From Pseudomonas sp. (GTDB taxonomy: Bacteria; Pseudomonadota; Gammaproteobacteria; Pseudomonadales; Pseudomonadaceae), in NCBI RefSeq assembly GCF_030690725.1, contig NZ_JAUYGD010000001.1, positions 1-64,000 of the forward strand: DNA of 64,000 nucleotides, read 5' to 3'. Of the stretch, positions 1 to 8,535 are shown piece after piece. Both the position numbers and the translations under genes were made by a program. The notes beneath the pieces are model-generated. The model was not told where the DNA came from. It worked only from the letters and a program-made list of their open reading frames with translations, and made no database searches. Numbering within the stretch: the first letter of the stretch is position 1; every line of letters begins with the position of its first letter.

Positions 1-33
1 GCGGATTTTGCCCATCATTTCCATACTGATCAC
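1..33 (-). CDS. istA: IstA-like transposase, first 11 codons (partial)
   Basis: A GTG at 33 is preceded by AGGAG at suitable spacing and opens a frame reading VISMEMMGKIR up to the window edge. The MGKIR motif near the start is typical of IS21-family IstA, the DDE transposase that acts with the IstB ATPase. Only 11 codons are visible, so the helix-turn-helix and catalytic domains are outside the window. An ATG at codon 4 is an alternative start. Confidence 0.55.
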   Translation of the reverse strand, partial: MISMEMMGKIR

Positions 34-130
34 CCTGTGTTCTCCTGCTCAAAAATTGAGCAGAAGCAGTTGAACACCTGGGTCAGTTTTCAGTCGGCAG
101 AACAGCCTCTACTGGGTCAGTTTTCGGTCA
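1..130 (-). mobile_element. End of an IS21-family insertion sequence (partial)
   Basis: On the minus strand this stretch begins with TG at 130, carries two near-identical copies of a CTGACCCAG-containing repeat, and leads into a frame reading VISMEMMGKIR. That is the usual N-terminal style of IS21-type IstA transposases. IS21 elements typically have multiple terminal repeats and TG...CA ends, as seen here. The element continues beyond the left edge of the window, so its other end, IstB and any target duplication cannot be seen. It is inserted in the integrase gene that follows to the right. The family call is inferred from a short stretch. Confidence 0.7.
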
Positions 131-131
131 G
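78..131 (-). repeat. Tandem terminal repeats of the IS21-like element
   Basis: Two copies of a 20-base repeat, CTGGGTCAGTTTTCRGTCRG on the plus strand, lie at 78-97 and 112-131 and differ at two positions. Such repeated ends are expected transposase-binding sites of IS21-family elements. The outer copy ends at the junction with the interrupted integrase gene. Confidence 0.65.
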
Positions 132-743
132 CGGCAACACGATAGGACGTATCCAGGGGTTATGTGAGCCGTCGGCGTAGGTGCCATCTGCGCGGCGCTC
201 GAAATACTCCAGGGCGGCCAGCAGATACTCTTCTTCGTCCGGGGCCAGGCGGCGGGAGCGCTCGTCGTTGTAGCTCGGCCGGCTGACCATCCGAACCGGA
301 TTCTCGGCCAGGTGAATACCCCATTCGCGGCGCGCTACTTCCAGCACGCATTGAAATAGTGCGAGCTCGCGCTTGACCGTATTGCCCTTGCGTATCTTCA
401 AGCGCTCGTCTCGGTAGCGGGCGAAGTCGGACGAGGTGAGGGTGGCGACGATTCGGGTAGCCAGTGGATGACGCTTCAACGCTTCGAGGCGTTTGATTTC
501 CGAATAGGCACCTTTGTGCTTCGGGGCTACCTCGGAAATATAGCGATCGATCAGCTGATGAAACGCCGTGCGTTCGGCTTCCACACGGGAGACGAAAATG
601 CCCCGGTCGATTTCACTTTCGATGATGCGGGCCCAGGCTTGGGCGTCGGCTTTGGTTTCGAAGGTTTTGCGCTGGGCTGGATAGCCCTTACGGCGAATTT
701 GCGCTTCCCACTGAGACTCGCCGCGATTCCTGATTGTTGCCAT
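131..743 (-). pseudogene. Tyrosine-type integrase, truncated by the IS element
   Basis: About 200 residues remain. The start is MATIRNRG, followed by the N-terminal arm-binding style region (QWEAQIRRKGYPAQRKTF, then ETKADAQAW) and the SAM-like core-binding domain, of the type found in phage and genomic-island integrases. The frame runs as far as NPWIRPIVLP and then enters the IS end, so the catalytic domain with the R-H-R-Y residues is missing. The protein cannot recombine DNA. Its position 115 bases downstream of tRNA-Arg in the same orientation is the usual arrangement for an integrase whose attachment site is the tRNA 3' end. Upstream in-frame ATGs at 752 and 776 are possible but have poor ribosome-binding sites. 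Confidence 0.8.
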
Positions 744-857
744 TTCGACCATTCCCGCCACGTTCAAGTGTGGCAAATTTGTGGCAAAAACGACTTTCAG
801 GACTAGGACAGGTTTCTGTCAGAAGCGCTAACCCCTTGATGAGCAAGGGAAAAGAAG

Positions 858-934
858 TGGCGCACCAGGCGGGATTCGAACCCACGACCCCTGCCTTCGG
901 AGGGCAGTACTCTATCCAGCTGAGCTACTGGTGC
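858..934 (-). tRNA. tRNA-Arg (anticodon CCG)
   Basis: The 77-base minus-strand sequence folds as a cloverleaf: acceptor stem GCACCAG paired with CTGGTGC, D arm with AGCTGGATA, anticodon stem CTGCC/GGCAG around the loop CTCCGAA, T loop GTTCGAATC, and an encoded CCA end. Anticodon CCG reads the arginine codon CGG. An integrase relic lies immediately downstream, so the 3' half of this tRNA is the likely attachment site of an integrated element. The second attachment copy is not in the window. Confidence 0.95.
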
Positions 935-1026
935 AGCGCGGGCGCAATCATACGCATCTCGCTGGCGGGCGTCCATGCCGCTGCCTTGTTCGCAATTCTG
1001 CACGGTGACGACTGGCTAGCTGTCTA

Positions 1027-1054
1027 TCCATATAAAGCGGGTGAATACGTGCAA
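1027..1054 (-). promoter_or_regulatory. Candidate sigma-70 promoter of tRNA-Arg
   Basis: On the minus strand TTGCAC (1054-1049) is followed after 16 bases by TATGGA (1032-1027), resembling -35 and -10 elements. Transcription would start about 80 bases before the tRNA. The match is moderate. Confidence 0.35.
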
Positions 1055-1112
1055 TATTCCGTTAATTTTTTCGAACAGGCTATTGCCCTTTAACCCTCTT
1101 GACCCTAGGATT

Positions 1113-1130
1113 CGTTTGAGATTTCAAACG
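1113..1130. promoter_or_regulatory. Palindromic candidate operator upstream of gabD
   Basis: CGTTTGA and TCAAACG form perfect 7-base arms around GATT. It lies about 150 bases before the gabD start and could be bound by a regulator of gabDT. No regulator can be named from the sequence. Confidence 0.35.
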
Positions 1131-1282
1131 CTCTTGCTAAAACTGTGTGCAATTCCGGGTGATTGGTCATCCGAGGGGCATACATCAGCAGCATGGGTGC
1201 ACACACCGAACCTACACGCGCCGCTTGGCGGCGCACCCAGCGCAAGTGCCGATACCAGGGTGTCGGAATTTAGGAGACTGCC

Positions 1283-2731
1283 ATGCAACTGAAAGACACC
1301 CAGCTGTTCCGTCAGCAGGCTTATATCGACGGCACTTGGCTGGACGCCGACAACGGCCAGACCATCAAGGTCAACAACCCGGCCACCGGCGAAATCATCG
1401 GCAGCGTGCCGAAGATGGGCGCAGCGGAAACCCGTCGCGCCATCGAAGCCGCCGACCGTGCGCTGCCGGCCTGGCGTGCCCTGACCGCCAAGGAGCGCTC
1501 GAACAAGCTGCGCCGCTGGTTTGAACTGCTGATCGAAAACCAGGACGACCTCGGCCGCCTGATGACCCTGGAGCAGGGCAAGCCGCTGGCCGAAGCCAAG
1601 GGCGAGATTGTCTACGCCGCCTCCTTTATCGAGTGGTTCGCCGAAGAAGCCAAACGCGTGTACGGCGATGTAATCCCTGGTCACCAGCCGGACAAGCGGC
1701 TTATCGTCATTAAACAACCCATTGGCGTAACCGCGGCCATCACCCCGTGGAACTTCCCAGCGGCGATGATAACCCGTAAAGCCGGCCCGGCCCTGGCCGC
1801 CGGTTGCACCATGGTGATCAAGCCGGCTTCGCAGACGCCGTTCTCCGCTCTGGCTCTGGTTGCTCTGGCCGAGCGCGCTGGTATTCCGAAAGGCGTGCTG
1901 AGTGTGGTTACCGGCAGCGCCGGCGAAGTCGGCGGTGAGCTGACCAGCAACCCGATCGTGCGCAAGCTGAGCTTCACCGGCTCGACCGAAATCGGCCGCC
2001 AGCTGATGGCCGAATGCGCCAAGGACATCAAGAAGGTCTCCCTGGAGCTGGGCGGCAACGCGCCGTTTATCGTGTTCGACGATGCCGATCTGGATAAAGC
2101 CGTCGAAGGCGCGCTGATCTCCAAATACCGCAACAACGGCCAGACCTGCGTCTGCGCCAACCGCCTGTACATTCAGGACGGCGTGTACGACGTCTTCGCC
2201 GAAAAACTGGCCACCGCCGTAGCCAAGCTGCAGATCGGTAACGGTCTGGATGAAGGCACCACCACCGGCCCGCTGATCGACGACAAGGCTGTGGCCAAGG
2301 TCCAGGAACACATCGCCGACGCGCTGAGCAAAGGTGCGCGCCTGCTCGCTGGCGGCAAGCCGCATGCGCTGGGTGGCAGCTTCTTCGAACCGACCATTCT
2401 GGTCGACGTGCCGAACAACGCTGCAGTGGCCAAGGAAGAAACCTTCGGCCCGCTGGCGCCGCTGTTCCGCTTTAAGGACGAGGCCGAAGTGATCGCCATG
2501 TCCAACGACACCGAGTTCGGCCTGGCCTCGTATTTCTATGCCCGTGACCTGGGTCGCGTGTTCCGTGTAGCGGAAGCCCTGGAATACGGTATGGTCGGCG
2601 TTAACACCGGGTTGATCTCCAATGAAGTCGCGCCGTTCGGCGGCGTGAAAGCCTCGGGCCTCGGCCGTGAAGGCTCGAAGTACGGCATTGAGGATTACCT
2701 GGAAATCAAATACCTCTGCCTGGGTATCTAA
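1283..2731 (+). CDS. gabD: Succinate-semialdehyde dehydrogenase (NADP+)
   Basis: This 482-residue cytosolic aldehyde dehydrogenase oxidises succinate semialdehyde to succinate, the last step of GABA catabolism. The NAD(P)-binding fold includes TPWNFPAAMI and the GSTEIG turn. The general base is Glu255 in LELGGN and the nucleophile is Cys289 in NGQTCVCANR; the two-cysteine CVC pattern is typical of GabD. Length is normal for the family. The start is fixed by AGGAG seven bases upstream. gabT follows on the same strand after a 176-base gap, so the two probably share a function and perhaps a transcript. A guanidinobutyrase 17 kb away would supply its pathway with GABA. Confidence 0.95.
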   Translation: MQLKDTQLFRQQAYIDGTWLDADNGQTIKVNNPATGEIIGSVPKMGAAETRRAIEAADRALPAWRALTAKERSNKLRRWFELLIENQDDLGRLMTLEQGKPLAEAKGEIVYAASFIEWFAEEAKRVYGDVIPGHQPDKRLIVIKQPIGVTAAITPWNFPAAMITRKAGPALAAGCTMVIKPASQTPFSALALVALAERAGIPKGVLSVVTGSAGEVGGELTSNPIVRKLSFTGSTEIGRQLMAECAKDIKKVSLELGGNAPFIVFDDADLDKAVEGALISKYRNNGQTCVCANRLYIQDGVYDVFAEKLATAVAKLQIGNGLDEGTTTGPLIDDKAVAKVQEHIADALSKGARLLAGGKPHALGGSFFEPTILVDVPNNAAVAKEETFGPLAPLFRFKDEAEVIAMSNDTEFGLASYFYARDLGRVFRVAEALEYGMVGVNTGLISNEVAPFGGVKASGLGREGSKYGIEDYLEIKYLCLGI

Positions 2732-2907
2732 TCCTGGCGAAGTAGCAGTAACCCCGCCGAAGACGCACGAGAGCGCTGCGCCTTCGGCTTTATATGGACA
2801 TAGCTGTGGCCGGGCGTGCTGTGACAGTCGATCATCGAATACTGCCAAGCCGCCGCCGGTGACACATCCTTGAACCACGCCGAGATTAACCGGCGAATGA
2901 GGACATC

Positions 2908-4188
2908 ATGAGCAAAACCAACGAATCTTTGATGCAACGCCGCACCGCTGCCGTTCCGCGCGGCGTGGGCCAGATCCACCCGATCTTCGCCGAGTCGGCG
3001 AAGAACGCCACCGTTACCGACGTTGAAGGCCGCGAGTTTATCGACTTCGCCGGTGGCATCGCGGTACTCAACACCGGCCACCTGCACCCGAAAGTAATTG
3101 CCGCCGTACAGGAACAGCTGACCAAGCTGACCCACACCTGCTTCCAGGTGCTGGCCTACGAGCCGTACGTCGAGCTGTGCGAGAAGGTCAACGCCAAGGT
3201 CCCGGGCGACTTCGCCAAGAAGACCCTGCTGGTCACCACCGGCTCCGAAGCGGTAGAAAACGCCGTGAAGATTGCCCGTGCTGCCACTGGCCGTGCTGGC
3301 GTGATTGCCTTCACCGGCGGTTACCACGGTCGCACCATGATGACCCTGGGTCTGACCGGCAAGGTCGTGCCGTACTCGGCCGGCATGGGCCTGATGCCCG
3401 GCGGTATCTTCCGCGCCCAGTACCCATGCGAGCTGCACGGGGTGAGCACAGATGACGCGATCGCCAGCATCGAGCGCATCTTCAAGAACGACGCCGAGCC
3501 GCGCGATATCGCCGCGATCATCATCGAGCCAGTGCAGGGCGAGGGCGGTTTCTACGTCGCGCCGAAAGACTTCATGCTGCGCCTACGCGCCCTCTGTGAT
3601 CAGCACGGCATCCTGCTGATCGCCGACGAAGTGCAGACCGGCGCCGGCCGTACCGGCACCTTCTTCGCCATGGAACAGATGGGCGTCGCTGCCGACCTGA
3701 CCACCTTCGCCAAATCCATCGCCGGCGGTTTCCCGGTGGCGGGCGTGTGCGGCAAGGCTGAATACATGGACGCCATCGCTCCAGGCGGTTTGGGCGGCAC
3801 CTATGCCGGCAGTCCGATTGCCTGCGCCGCGGCCCTGGCCGTGATGCAAGTGTTCGAAGAGGAGAAGCTGCTGGATCGTTGCAAGGCCGTTGGTGAGCGT
3901 CTGGTCACTGGCCTCAAGGCCATCCAGGCCAAGCACAAGGCCATCGGTGATGTACGCGCCCTCGGTGCGATGATCGCTGTCGAGCTGTTCGAAGGCGGCG
4001 ACCTGCACAAGCCAAACGCCGCCCTGACCGCCGCGGTGGTGGCCAAGGCACGCGACAAGGGCCTGATCCTGCTGTCCTGCGGTACCTACGGCAACGTGTT
4101 GCGCGTACTGGTACCTCTGACCGCCGAAGACGCCCTGCTCGACAAGGGCCTGGCGATTATCGCCGAGTGCTTCGCCGAACTGGCCTAA
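2908..4188 (+). CDS. gabT: 4-aminobutyrate aminotransferase
   Basis: This 426-residue class-III PLP-dependent aminotransferase transfers the amino group of GABA to 2-oxoglutarate, giving succinate semialdehyde for GabD. Visible motifs are TGSEAVENAVKIAR (phosphate-binding), GGYHGRT, the acidic cofactor residue in LIADEVQTGAGRTG and the PLP lysine Lys269 in TFAKSIAGG. The length is that of bacterial GabT. GAGG sits before the ATG. A strong hairpin follows the stop, closing the gabDT unit. Related aminotransferases for 5-aminovalerate share these motifs and this enzyme may accept that substrate too. Confidence 0.95.
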   Translation: MSKTNESLMQRRTAAVPRGVGQIHPIFAESAKNATVTDVEGREFIDFAGGIAVLNTGHLHPKVIAAVQEQLTKLTHTCFQVLAYEPYVELCEKVNAKVPGDFAKKTLLVTTGSEAVENAVKIARAATGRAGVIAFTGGYHGRTMMTLGLTGKVVPYSAGMGLMPGGIFRAQYPCELHGVSTDDAIASIERIFKNDAEPRDIAAIIIEPVQGEGGFYVAPKDFMLRLRALCDQHGILLIADEVQTGAGRTGTFFAMEQMGVAADLTTFAKSIAGGFPVAGVCGKAEYMDAIAPGGLGGTYAGSPIACAAALAVMQVFEEEKLLDRCKAVGERLVTGLKAIQAKHKAIGDVRALGAMIAVELFEGGDLHKPNAALTAAVVAKARDKGLILLSCGTYGNVLRVLVPLTAEDALLDKGLAIIAECFAELA

Positions 4189-4214
4189 GCACGCCGCGTT
4201 AACCCGGCAATAAA

Positions 4215-4238
4215 AAAGACCCGCTTCGGCGGGTCTTT
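4215..4238 (+). terminator. Rho-independent terminator after gabT
   Basis: A 10-base stem (AAAGACCCGC with GCGGGTCTTT) closed by a TTCG tetraloop ends in TTT on the plus strand. The A-run on its left side would also let it act on the minus strand. Confidence 0.85.
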
Positions 4239-4528
4239 CGCTTTCGGCGATTGAGCAGGCCATCGAGCTGATAGTCAGGTGTTATTGGCAGGCAGCAAGC
4301 CATAGCCTGCATCATGCCGACCGGCACAGCCTTACTCACGGTCTCTACAGCGCTTTGTAGGACAACCAGACCGCTCTATCACGGCCTATTCAGGCCGCAT
4401 AAGAAAGTTGACGAGTTGTTCAGCACTTCGTCGGCCGACGCTGGTTTTAAAGTGGCCAGCCCGTACACTGCGCGCCGTCACATCGCTGACGCCATTATTT
4501 TGCCATCACGCTTTTCCCTGAGGTTTTC
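4239..4528. other. Intergenic region before the HDOD gene
   Basis: About 290 bases follow the gabT terminator. The only clear signal is GAGG before the ATG at 4529. No gene or repeat is recognised. Confidence 0.5.
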
Positions 4529-5740
4529 ATGACTGCCCTGGCCAACGCTCCGGAGATTCTGATCGCCGAAGCAGACCCCTGGACTGCCGATCTGCTCGTG
4601 CAACTGGTACTTGATGTACGCGCCGATGCGCGGGTTATCCGAGTCACCGACGGCGAGGCGGCGCTGGCCAAATGCAAACGCCGTTTACCGGCTCTGGTGA
4701 TTGCCGACGGCGACCTGCCGGGCCTGGATGGCCTGGAATTGCTGCGTCAGCTACGCCGCCATCCACGTACTCCGGCGTTGCCATTTATCCTGATCAGCAG
4801 CCGCCTGGACGCCAGCAGCGTGCGCGCTGCACGACCACTGGCACCGGCGGCCTACCTGGCCAAACCGTTCAATGCCGAACAACTGCGCCAGCGCCTGCTC
4901 GGCATTCTCGGCAGCGCCGCCGCCAGCGAGACAGCGGTAGCGGCACCCTTGCTGGTCGACAGCCTGGATGATTACCTCAATGCGGTGCGCGAAGAAGGTC
5001 AGGGCGCGCCGTTGCTGGCCTCGGTACGCGATTCGGTGAGCCAGTGCCTCAACGGTGACGACAGCGACCTGCGCGAGCTGGAAGAGGTGTTCGCCCGCGA
5101 CCCGCAGATCACCGCCCGCCTGATCGCCGCCGCCAATAGCGCCGCGCAGCACCAGGGCGCACCCTGCCAGACCTTGAGCCAGGCGCTGCCGCGCCTGGGC
5201 CTGGCGCGCACGCTGAATCTGGTATTGGGCATGGCCGTGCAACGCAATGCGCTACTCAGCGACCCACGCCTGGCCGAGCTGGCCAGTAGTGCCTGGGACA
5301 GCGCTCAGCGCAGCGCCGAACTGGCGCGCTGGCTGGCGGGCGAGCTGCAACTGGATGCCGAGCTGTGCTTTACCGCCGCGCTGCTGCACAACATCGGCGA
5401 GCTGGCCCTGCTGCGCAGCCTGCAGGACTGGCAGGACGCCGGCGGCGCCTTGCGTGATGAGGATATTCACCAAAGCTTCCAGCAACGCGCCGCCAGCTTC
5501 GGCTCGGCGCTGCGCATCCGCTGGCGCCTGCCGTTTGGCCTGCGCGAGCTGATCGCGGCGTTCTACAACCTCGGCAGTGGCGTATTTAGCCGCGAGGCGC
5601 TGGTGCTCAACCTGGTCTGCCAGGTTCTGCGCCTGCGCAGTAACCAGTCGCCCAAAGAGCTGCGCGAGGAGCGCTGTGTACGCATGCTGCGCCTGGACCT
5701 CAGCCTGCTGGAGCGCATGCCTCTGGCTGCCGCGGCCTGA
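4529..5740 (+). CDS. Receiver-HDOD domain signalling protein
   Basis: This is a 403-residue protein. Residues 8-125 form a response-regulator receiver with the acidic pocket (Glu14, Asp16), phospho-acceptor Asp60 in LVIADGDLPGLDG, Ser90 and Lys112 in LAKPF, so phosphorylation is feasible. Residues about 150-350 match an HDOD domain, related to HD phosphohydrolases but lacking a full HD metal site, a scaffold used in bacterial signalling. No histidine kinase is adjacent, so the partner is unknown. The following gene is convergent and the preceding gabT is closed by a terminator, so it is probably a single-gene unit. GAGG precedes the start. Confidence 0.8.
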   Translation: MTALANAPEILIAEADPWTADLLVQLVLDVRADARVIRVTDGEAALAKCKRRLPALVIADGDLPGLDGLELLRQLRRHPRTPALPFILISSRLDASSVRAARPLAPAAYLAKPFNAEQLRQRLLGILGSAAASETAVAAPLLVDSLDDYLNAVREEGQGAPLLASVRDSVSQCLNGDDSDLRELEEVFARDPQITARLIAAANSAAQHQGAPCQTLSQALPRLGLARTLNLVLGMAVQRNALLSDPRLAELASSAWDSAQRSAELARWLAGELQLDAELCFTAALLHNIGELALLRSLQDWQDAGGALRDEDIHQSFQQRAASFGSALRIRWRLPFGLRELIAAFYNLGSGVFSREALVLNLVCQVLRLRSNQSPKELREERCVRMLRLDLSLLERMPLAAAA

Positions 5741-5762
5741 CAACAGCAGCCGCGAACACGGA

Positions 5763-6635
5763 TCAGGCGAGGATCTCGGCCAGCAGATCGAAGACGATAC
5801 GGATACGCCGGGCCGTGCGCAGCTCGCGGTGGGTGACCAGCCAGATCGGCAGTTGGAAGGGGCTGACATCCTCCAGCACGCGAACCATACCCGGGGTTTC
5901 CCGCGCGATCTCCTCCATGATTGCGCCGATGCCCAGGCCCTGGCGGACCATTTCCCAGTAGGTGACGGAGTTATCTGCGTAGCTGCGAAAATTCGTGTTA
6001 CTCAGCAGCAGGCCTTGGCCGTGCAGGTGTTGCAGGTAATGGCCGGCGCGGTCCAGGCCGATAAAGTCGTGCTGCAAAGCCTCTTCGGCGGTACGCGGTA
6101 GGCCATGTACGCGCACCCAGCTTTCGGATGCATAGAAACAGGCAGAACTCTGCCGTACCAAACGGCCAATCAGCTCTGGTTGTTCGGGGCGCACATGGCG
6201 GATGGCGATGTCGGCCTCGCGGCGCAGCAGGTCGCTGAAACCGTCCGAAGCGACCACCTCGACCTGGATGCCGGGTGCCGCCTCGCGGATCTGCAGGAGA
6301 ATCTTCGGCATCAGGTACGCCGCCACGGCGTCGCTGGTGGCCACGGACACCACGCCCGCCACCTCTTCTGAGCGCCCGGTCGCGGCCAGGCCCAGTTCAT
6401 GCGCCGCAGCGCCCATCACGCGGGCATGGCCCAACAGCTCCTGCCCGGTGGTGGTCAGCGCCATGGCTTTGCCCACCCGCTCAAACAGCGTCACCCCTAG
6501 CGCCAGCTCAAGGGCTGCGACCTGGCGACTGAGGGTCGGTTGCGACTGCCCGAGCTTACGTGCAGCCGCTGACAGCGAGCCGGTCTCTGCCGTCTCGAGA
6601 AAGGCACGCAACTGATTCCAGTCGACCTTATCCAT
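5763..6635 (-). CDS. LysR-family transcriptional regulator
   Basis: The protein has about 290 residues. The N-terminal winged helix-turn-helix includes LRAFLETAETGSLSAAARKL and GQSQPTLSRQVAALE, and the rest is a periplasmic-binding-like effector domain. The ATG at 6635 places the helix-turn-helix at the usual distance from the N-terminus; upstream in-frame starts would add residues unlike the family. It is divergent from a methyltransferase gene with a short shared upstream region containing a small dyad, so that gene is the likely target. The effector cannot be inferred. Confidence 0.85.
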   Translation of the reverse strand: MDKVDWNQLRAFLETAETGSLSAAARKLGQSQPTLSRQVAALELALGVTLFERVGKAMALTTTGQELLGHARVMGAAAHELGLAATGRSEEVAGVVSVATSDAVAAYLMPKILLQIREAAPGIQVEVVASDGFSDLLRREADIAIRHVRPEQPELIGRLVRQSSACFYASESWVRVHGLPRTAEEALQHDFIGLDRAGHYLQHLHGQGLLLSNTNFRSYADNSVTYWEMVRQGLGIGAIMEEIARETPGMVRVLEDVSPFQLPIWLVTHRELRTARRIRIVFDLLAEILA

Positions 6636-6655
6636 ACGTAAATGCATATGTTGTC

Positions 6656-6669
6656 TGCAATTTATCGCA
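6656..6669. promoter_or_regulatory. Candidate LysR-type box
   Basis: TGCAATTTATCGCA is an imperfect AT-centred dyad 20 bases before the LysR start, in the region shared with the divergent methyltransferase. This fits a LysR-type autoregulatory site, but the match is weak. Confidence 0.35.
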
Positions 6670-6747
6670 ATACCCCGTGGTGATTCGCAAGGATAGCATC
6701 CGCACTGTGTTGGCTTTCGCCTTACATCCATGCACAGGACGCGCACC

Positions 6748-7461
6748 ATGCACTCACCCATCACCTCTGCCAGCGGCCACTGCTCTGCAGCTGCAACACC
6801 GGCTGCCATGACCGACAAGGCACGCTTCTGGAACCGGATTGCACGTAAATACGCGAACGATCCGATTGCCGACCTGGCCGGTTACGAACGGACGTTGCAG
6901 CGCGTACAAGCCTTGCTGTCTACGCAACATGAGGTGCTGGAAATCGGTTGTGGCACGGGCACTACCGCCCTGCGTCTGGCTCCCGCTACGCGGCGGCTGG
7001 TGGCCACCGATGTAGCCGAGCAGATGATTGCCATCGCAGGCGAAAAGCTCGCCAGCCACACACTGCCGCAGCTGCACTTCAGGCTGGCCGACGCCGATGC
7101 ACCGGTGGCCGAACAAGGCTCCTACGATGCCGTGCTGGCGTTCAACCTGCTGCATCTCGTGACAGATCTGCCGCAGGCGCTGAGTTCAGCCATCAATGCC
7201 TTGAAACCAGGCGGCTTGCTGATCTCGAAGACACCCTGCCTGAATGAGATGAACCCACTGATCCCCAAGCTGGCCCTGCCGCTGATGCGCGCCATCGGCA
7301 AAGCGCCGCCTGTGCTGTGTTTCGACGCCCACCAGTTACAGGCGGCCATGACCGAGCAAGGTCTGCAAATCCTGACCGTCGAGCGCCATGGCAGCAAGGG
7401 CAAAGATTGGCGGGTGTTTATCGTGGCGCGCAAGCCCGATGCCCCGCCGCTGGCGGTCTGA
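6748..7461 (+). CDS. Class I SAM-dependent methyltransferase
   Basis: About 237 residues. The SAM-binding motif I is EVLEIGCGTGTTALRL, followed by an acidic residue in LVATDVAEQM and a later DAVLAFNLLHL motif; this is the UbiE/Methyltransf_11 type. The substrate is unknown. AGGA eight bases before 6748 supports this start, but the family-like N-terminus begins at MTDKARFW (6808), so the first 20 residues may not be translated. It lacks the cysteine set of arsenite methyltransferases, so I do not connect it with the ArsS gene. It is divergent from a LysR gene that may control it. Confidence 0.75.
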   Translation: MHSPITSASGHCSAAATPAAMTDKARFWNRIARKYANDPIADLAGYERTLQRVQALLSTQHEVLEIGCGTGTTALRLAPATRRLVATDVAEQMIAIAGEKLASHTLPQLHFRLADADAPVAEQGSYDAVLAFNLLHLVTDLPQALSSAINALKPGGLLISKTPCLNEMNPLIPKLALPLMRAIGKAPPVLCFDAHQLQAAMTEQGLQILTVERHGSKGKDWRVFIVARKPDAPPLAV

Positions 7462-7558
7462 TCAACGCCTGCATACCTCGCCCTAACTGACGATTTTCAC
7501 CACCCGGACCTGCTGGTCCGTCCCTATGTTGCACCCCAAAAAAACATTGGAGCTTGCC

Positions 7559-7933
7559 ATGTACCTTCGCCCAATCACCGCACTGACCACCGCTTTACTA
7601 CTGTCCGGCTGCGCCGCCACCATCAACCAAAGTGGTCTGGAACAACGCACGGCCCAGGCCATCGGCCAACCCACCGGGCAATTCACCATCACCGAGCGCA
7701 CCGAGGAAACCGGCGGGCGCATCAACTACAACGTCAACACCAAGGACGGCGGCACTTACCGCTGCTACATGTATTCGGCCACTGGCTTCCAGAAGGCCAT
7801 GAGCTTTGGCCAGACGCCACATTCGGACGCCGTCTGCACGGCCATGGCAGGTACGCCAGCCGCTAGCGGGCAACGCAGCAACAATTCCGGCAGCACCTGC
7901 AATGCCCTGCTGCAGGCAGCCGGACGCTGCTGA
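7559..7933 (+). CDS. Small predicted lipoprotein
   Basis: The product has 124 residues. It starts MYLRPITALTTALLLSGC, a short signal peptide with the lipobox LSGC, so it should be lipidated and held in the envelope. The mature part has four cysteines, two of them in the last dozen residues, and no domain I recognise. GGAG lies six bases before the ATG, which favours this start over an ATG 11 codons upstream. It is followed on the same strand by another exported protein. Confidence 0.65.
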   Translation: MYLRPITALTTALLLSGCAATINQSGLEQRTAQAIGQPTGQFTITERTEETGGRINYNVNTKDGGTYRCYMYSATGFQKAMSFGQTPHSDAVCTAMAGTPAASGQRSNNSGSTCNALLQAAGRC

Positions 7934-8030
7934 TTGCCCGGGTTTCCCGGTCAGCCCTGGCCGGGAATTGCGCTCACTACACTCGACCGCGCTGATGATT
8001 TGCGCGGTCACTCATCGGGGTGTTGATGCC

Positions 8031-8528
8031 ATGAAAAAACTGCTCCCTCACCTCCCTCTGCTATTGGTTCTGCTGATGCATGCAGATGCCCGCGCAGAAG
8101 GGCGCTGCCCGGATGGCTATTTCCCGATTGGTGGCGGTAGCGCCGGCTGGGAAGGCTGTGCGCCGATGGGACCAAACTCTGGGGCAGGGCCGTCGGAGGA
8201 GCCGGAGCCTCAGTGGGAAACGCGTTGGGGCGCGGTCGCTACTACAGATGGAGCGATGGGCGTTGCGGCCGGACAGGAATCCCAAGAAAGCGCTGAACAG
8301 CAGGCGATTTCCGAATGCCAGGCTCACTCCTCTGGCAAGGCCTGTGAGGTCCGCATCGCCTACTACAATCAGTGCGTTGCGGTCGCCTGGGGTGATGCCG
8401 GGAGTCGCATGACCCGCTCACCCGATTTGAAGGATGCGGAAGAGACAGCGCTGCGTAATTGTGAAAAGACTACGACCAACTGCGACCTCTACTACTCCGC
8501 CTGCAGTTATGCCGAACGCATCCAGTGA
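8031..8528 (+). CDS. DUF4189-type secreted protein
   Basis: The product has 165 residues with an N-terminal signal peptide (MKKLLPHLPLLLVLLMH and a cleavage site near ADARAEG). A CPDGYFPIGGG segment follows, then a domain resembling DUF4189: WGAVATTDGAMGVAAG, cysteine-containing repeats of the form A...C......C, and C-terminal YYSACSYAERIQ. These are exported cysteine-rich proteins with presumed disulfides and no established function. It ends seven bases before the end of the convergent GGDEF-EAL gene. Confidence 0.7.
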   Translation: MKKLLPHLPLLLVLLMHADARAEGRCPDGYFPIGGGSAGWEGCAPMGPNSGAGPSEEPEPQWETRWGAVATTDGAMGVAAGQESQESAEQQAISECQAHSSGKACEVRIAYYNQCVAVAWGDAGSRMTRSPDLKDAEETALRNCEKTTTNCDLYYSACSYAERIQ

Positions 8529-8535
8529 TGCACTA

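Larger units (their letters stand above)
935..1282. other. Intergenic region between tRNA-Arg and gabD
   Basis: This 348-base stretch separates divergent transcripts. I see the candidate tRNA promoter, a palindrome at 1113-1130 and the gabD ribosome-binding site AGGAG just before 1283. No plausible gene is visible. Confidence 0.6.

Noticed and set aside
858..934. Second attachment site for the tRNA-Arg element in the window
   Set aside because: I did not find another copy of the tRNA 3' end to the right; the element most likely lies to the left.
1124..2878. Long open frame opposite gabD (minus strand, 584 codons)
   Set aside because: It mirrors gabD and has no recognisable domain; long antisense frames are common in GC-rich DNA.
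6748..7461. Methyltransferase as ArsM partner of ArsS
   Set aside because: It lacks the conserved ArsM cysteines and lies over 4 kb away behind its own regulator.
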